From the NCBI GenBank assembly GCA_003254885.1, contig QANT01005078.1, positions 1 to 64,000 on the forward strand: DNA of 64,000 nucleotides, written 5' to 3'. Positions 61,920 to 64,000 of the stretch are shown piece after piece (the first letter of the stretch is position 1; the number at the start of each line of letters is the position of its first letter). This DNA comes from Purshia tridentata. Its lineage: Eukaryota > Streptophyta > Magnoliopsida > Rosales > Rosaceae. The position numbers and the translations under genes are program-made. Below the pieces are notes generated by a model. The model was not told the origin of the DNA. It worked only from the letters and a program-made list of their open reading frames with translations, and searched no databases.

Positions 61920-63925
61920 GGTGCATTAGGCAAACTAAGATCGAGCTTAGCTTAATTAATTAGCTCTTGTTCTGAACAATAATCGTTGATTGAATTCAAG
62001 ATCGAGATACTGTTTTTTTGTGTGAATTGATATTGTTTGGTTTGAGAGAAAGTGGAAGAGAGAAAAAAGAGGGAAGGGGGGTGCTTGGTAGTTAATTACG
62101 GTTATGATGGGAAAGAGAAAGAGTCAAGGGGAAGCACTTTATTAGTGATTCGTTCGTTATTATAGCAACATTTCTTCACGTCTTTTTTTATATTGGATTT
62201 GGAGGGAAGGTTCTAAATTTCTTATGATAATAATGGATAAATAATGCATTTTCCATGTATGTCGTGCGGCCTCATCGCGTAAGCCACTCGTTTCTTGCCA
62301 TGTCAGCAGTTGGAGTTCATTGCTGGACCTCATCATTCTAAGAAGCCCAAACACAATCGGGCTTTGAGAACTATAGGATCTCGGATCCAGATAGCCCATC
62401 TTTTCTATACTTGCGCATTGTGTGGCCCATCTAAGATTCAATAGGGTGAAGTTTTATGTGAACAATAACTTTGTCAATATCTCTTTTTTTGAGATTATGT
62501 TAATTGCTCTTTTTAAGTAACATCTTAAGTACTTTCAAATGCTTTTGTATAAATCACTTATAATTTTTATAAAATTTTTCATGTACTTATTAGTAGAAGC
62601 GCTTCCAATAAAAGCACTACTAACAAAAAATACTTTCTAAGAAAAAGCATTACTAAGAACAATTTTTGTATAAAATAAATATAACATGTTCATAATTGGC
62701 CAATATATATATATATATATATACACACATACGAAATGAGACCAAGTACATGAAGATGATTATATCACATGAGAATGCTCTTTCTTTATTCTTATTATAC
62801 TCTTGTGTCGCTTTTGATTCATCATGTAATGCCAATAAAATAAGGCAAGAGAATATGTAGGAATATACACAGTACACATAGGGAACAACATGGGATTTTA
62901 GTTCATCAATGACTTATGGGCTTCATGGGAAACAACAGAGTAGTAGATCCCATGACTATCAATTGATTAACTGTTAGGCACTTGATTAGTCGATTAGATT
63001 CTTGAGAAGTCTCATGATGATGATGGACGTGGGAGCATGTTTGCCTTTCTTGGAAATACAAAATTAAGTCTGAAATATTATACAAAATTTAAGAGAAATT
63101 GTACCAACAGATGGAGGAGAAGAGACGCTTCATGATTTGAGGCCTCCCACATCCCCGGCCACTTATGAAAAAAACCCGATTAATTAATAACCATTAAAAT
63201 GTCAAAGTTATAGCTTTATGCAGCTATATATGTACCATGCATATATAAACAAATGAGTTCATTAATGTTGGTGCACTGTTTGTATAATACTAAATCACGA
63301 TTCATGGTTCACATCACATGCCAACTAATTCATGACTTTTTTTTCTTCCCTTATTCTATCTTTCTCAGATTGACATGGAATAATTATCACATGCATTATG
63401 CATATTAATTTGTTCTTCAAATAACCCATAAAATCCCTGTAAAAAATAAACCTATGTATACAACAATATTAATATTGATGAGTAAAAGTAAACCGATGGA
63501 TCTAAAATAAATTGATTTTGTCTTTTTCCCGGTGGAGAGTAACCAAAACACGCCACCTGAAAATGAACTGGTGCTTGCAATAACGATAAAATTTATAGCT
63601 TCTTTCTTTCTCCATGGGACCATACGACATGGAATCCAAAGAAGCTAGGTAGCTAGCAGTCTTCAAAATTTAAAGAATCTTATCTGGCTAGTTCTTCAAA
63701 AAAGATGAAAACAATGAAACTGAAAATCTTTAAGAAACTTTATTATTGTTATTCATGAATCACATGATTACGAGTAGTACTCTCTGAGAATCCTCCATCC
63801 TCTTTCTTTAGAAGACAGATAATAGAAAGAAGACAGAATATTAACAGCTTGAGTACAAAACAAGAACCTATCTCTATCTATAGCTATATCTGTCTCTTTG
63901 CGTACTCTCTTTCTTGCTTTGTACT
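61920..63925. other. Promoter of WDR44-like gene and intergenic
   Basis: The leader of the WD40 gene reaches about 62070. Around 62475-62665 there are short motifs (AAAGCACTACTAAC, AAAAGCATTACTAAG) like those in decayed hAT-type MITEs. (TA)n at about 62704-62722. From about 63700 the DNA is the likely 3' UTR of the edge gene, with AATAAA on the minus strand at 63744-63739. A 93-codon minus frame at 62160-62441 has no support. Confidence 0.45.
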
Positions 63926-64000
63926 TCATCTCTCAGATCTTTTTGCAACTTTACACCGTCTTCTGGGTTTCAGTACAATTTCAGTACTACTCCTCCGACC
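63926..64000 (-). CDS. Possible C-terminal end of a gene running off the window
   Basis: From the window edge the minus strand is open for 24 codons (GRRSSTEIVLKPRRRCKVAK, then RSER) and stops at 63926. The composition is basic and not low-complexity. An AATAAA signal lies about 185 bases downstream (63744-63739), a normal 3' UTR distance. The product cannot be recognised from so little, and the stretch could instead be part of a leader of a plus-strand gene. Confidence 0.3.
   Translation of the reverse strand, partial: GRRSSTEIVLKPRRRCKVAKRSER

Noticed and set aside
62160-62441. 93-codon minus frame
   Set aside because: No domain or conserved motif, and no ATG context or transcript signal that I can support.
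1-64000. CRISPR arrays, bacterial operons, retroelement coding regions
   Set aside because: No regularly spaced repeats, no gag-pol-like frames and no long terminal repeat pairs were found.

Overview
The window is nuclear DNA from a flowering plant, most likely a core eudicot; a rosid such as Rosaceae is possible, but I cannot fix the family from sequence alone. Reasons: AT-rich intergenic DNA, GT-AG introns of about 60 to 1,300 bases, plant-only families (Dof, ATL RING-H2, XBAT, RTM2-like, SAWADEE), and small inverted-repeat transposons. There are no operons, phage features or CRISPR arrays, and I found no retroelement coding region.

Layout. 230-2378 (-): small SAWADEE-domain protein. 4557-7118 (+): cytosolic HSC70 with a perfect heat-shock element and TATA box. 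9661-11833 (-): two-exon alpha-crystallin protein of the IDM2-like type. 11.8-20.2 kb: gene-poor, holding a 2.36 kb Mutator-like inverted-repeat element with another element nested in one arm, plus MITE and SINE-like pieces. 20245-20727 and 22390-22920 (+): two ATL-type RING-H2 ligase genes. 24932-25512 (+): RTM2-like membrane-anchored HSP20. 26363-28747 (+): Golgi GT14 glucuronosyltransferase. About 29.0 kb (-): tRNA-Val(AAC)-like gene beside a MULE-type MITE. 30089-33120 (+): DP partner of E2F. 34539-35924 (+): Dof factor, followed by a 6.9 kb gene-empty stretch. 42789-43827 (-): ribosomal protein eL36. 46348-49110 (+): XBAT ankyrin-RING E3 ligase. 50220-51691 (-): plant-specific unknown protein. 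53293-55876 (-): unknown protein whose C-terminal domain may have a Rad52/Erf-like fold. 56985-57567 (-): small unknown protein. 58304-61919 (-): WDR44-like WD40 protein. 63926-64000 (-): possible C-terminus of a gene running off the end.

Exon structures were built by hand from GT-AG sites, reading phase and family conservation. Every multi-exon model closes in frame from ATG to stop. Most genes are unrelated neighbours. Three links may be more than chance: proteostasis genes (HSC70, two alpha-crystallin proteins, three ubiquitin ligases) are frequent, two possible chromatin/DNA-methylation factors (SAWADEE and IDM2-like) lie within 10 kb, and the two ATL genes are adjacent. The least described gene is the one at 53293-55876.
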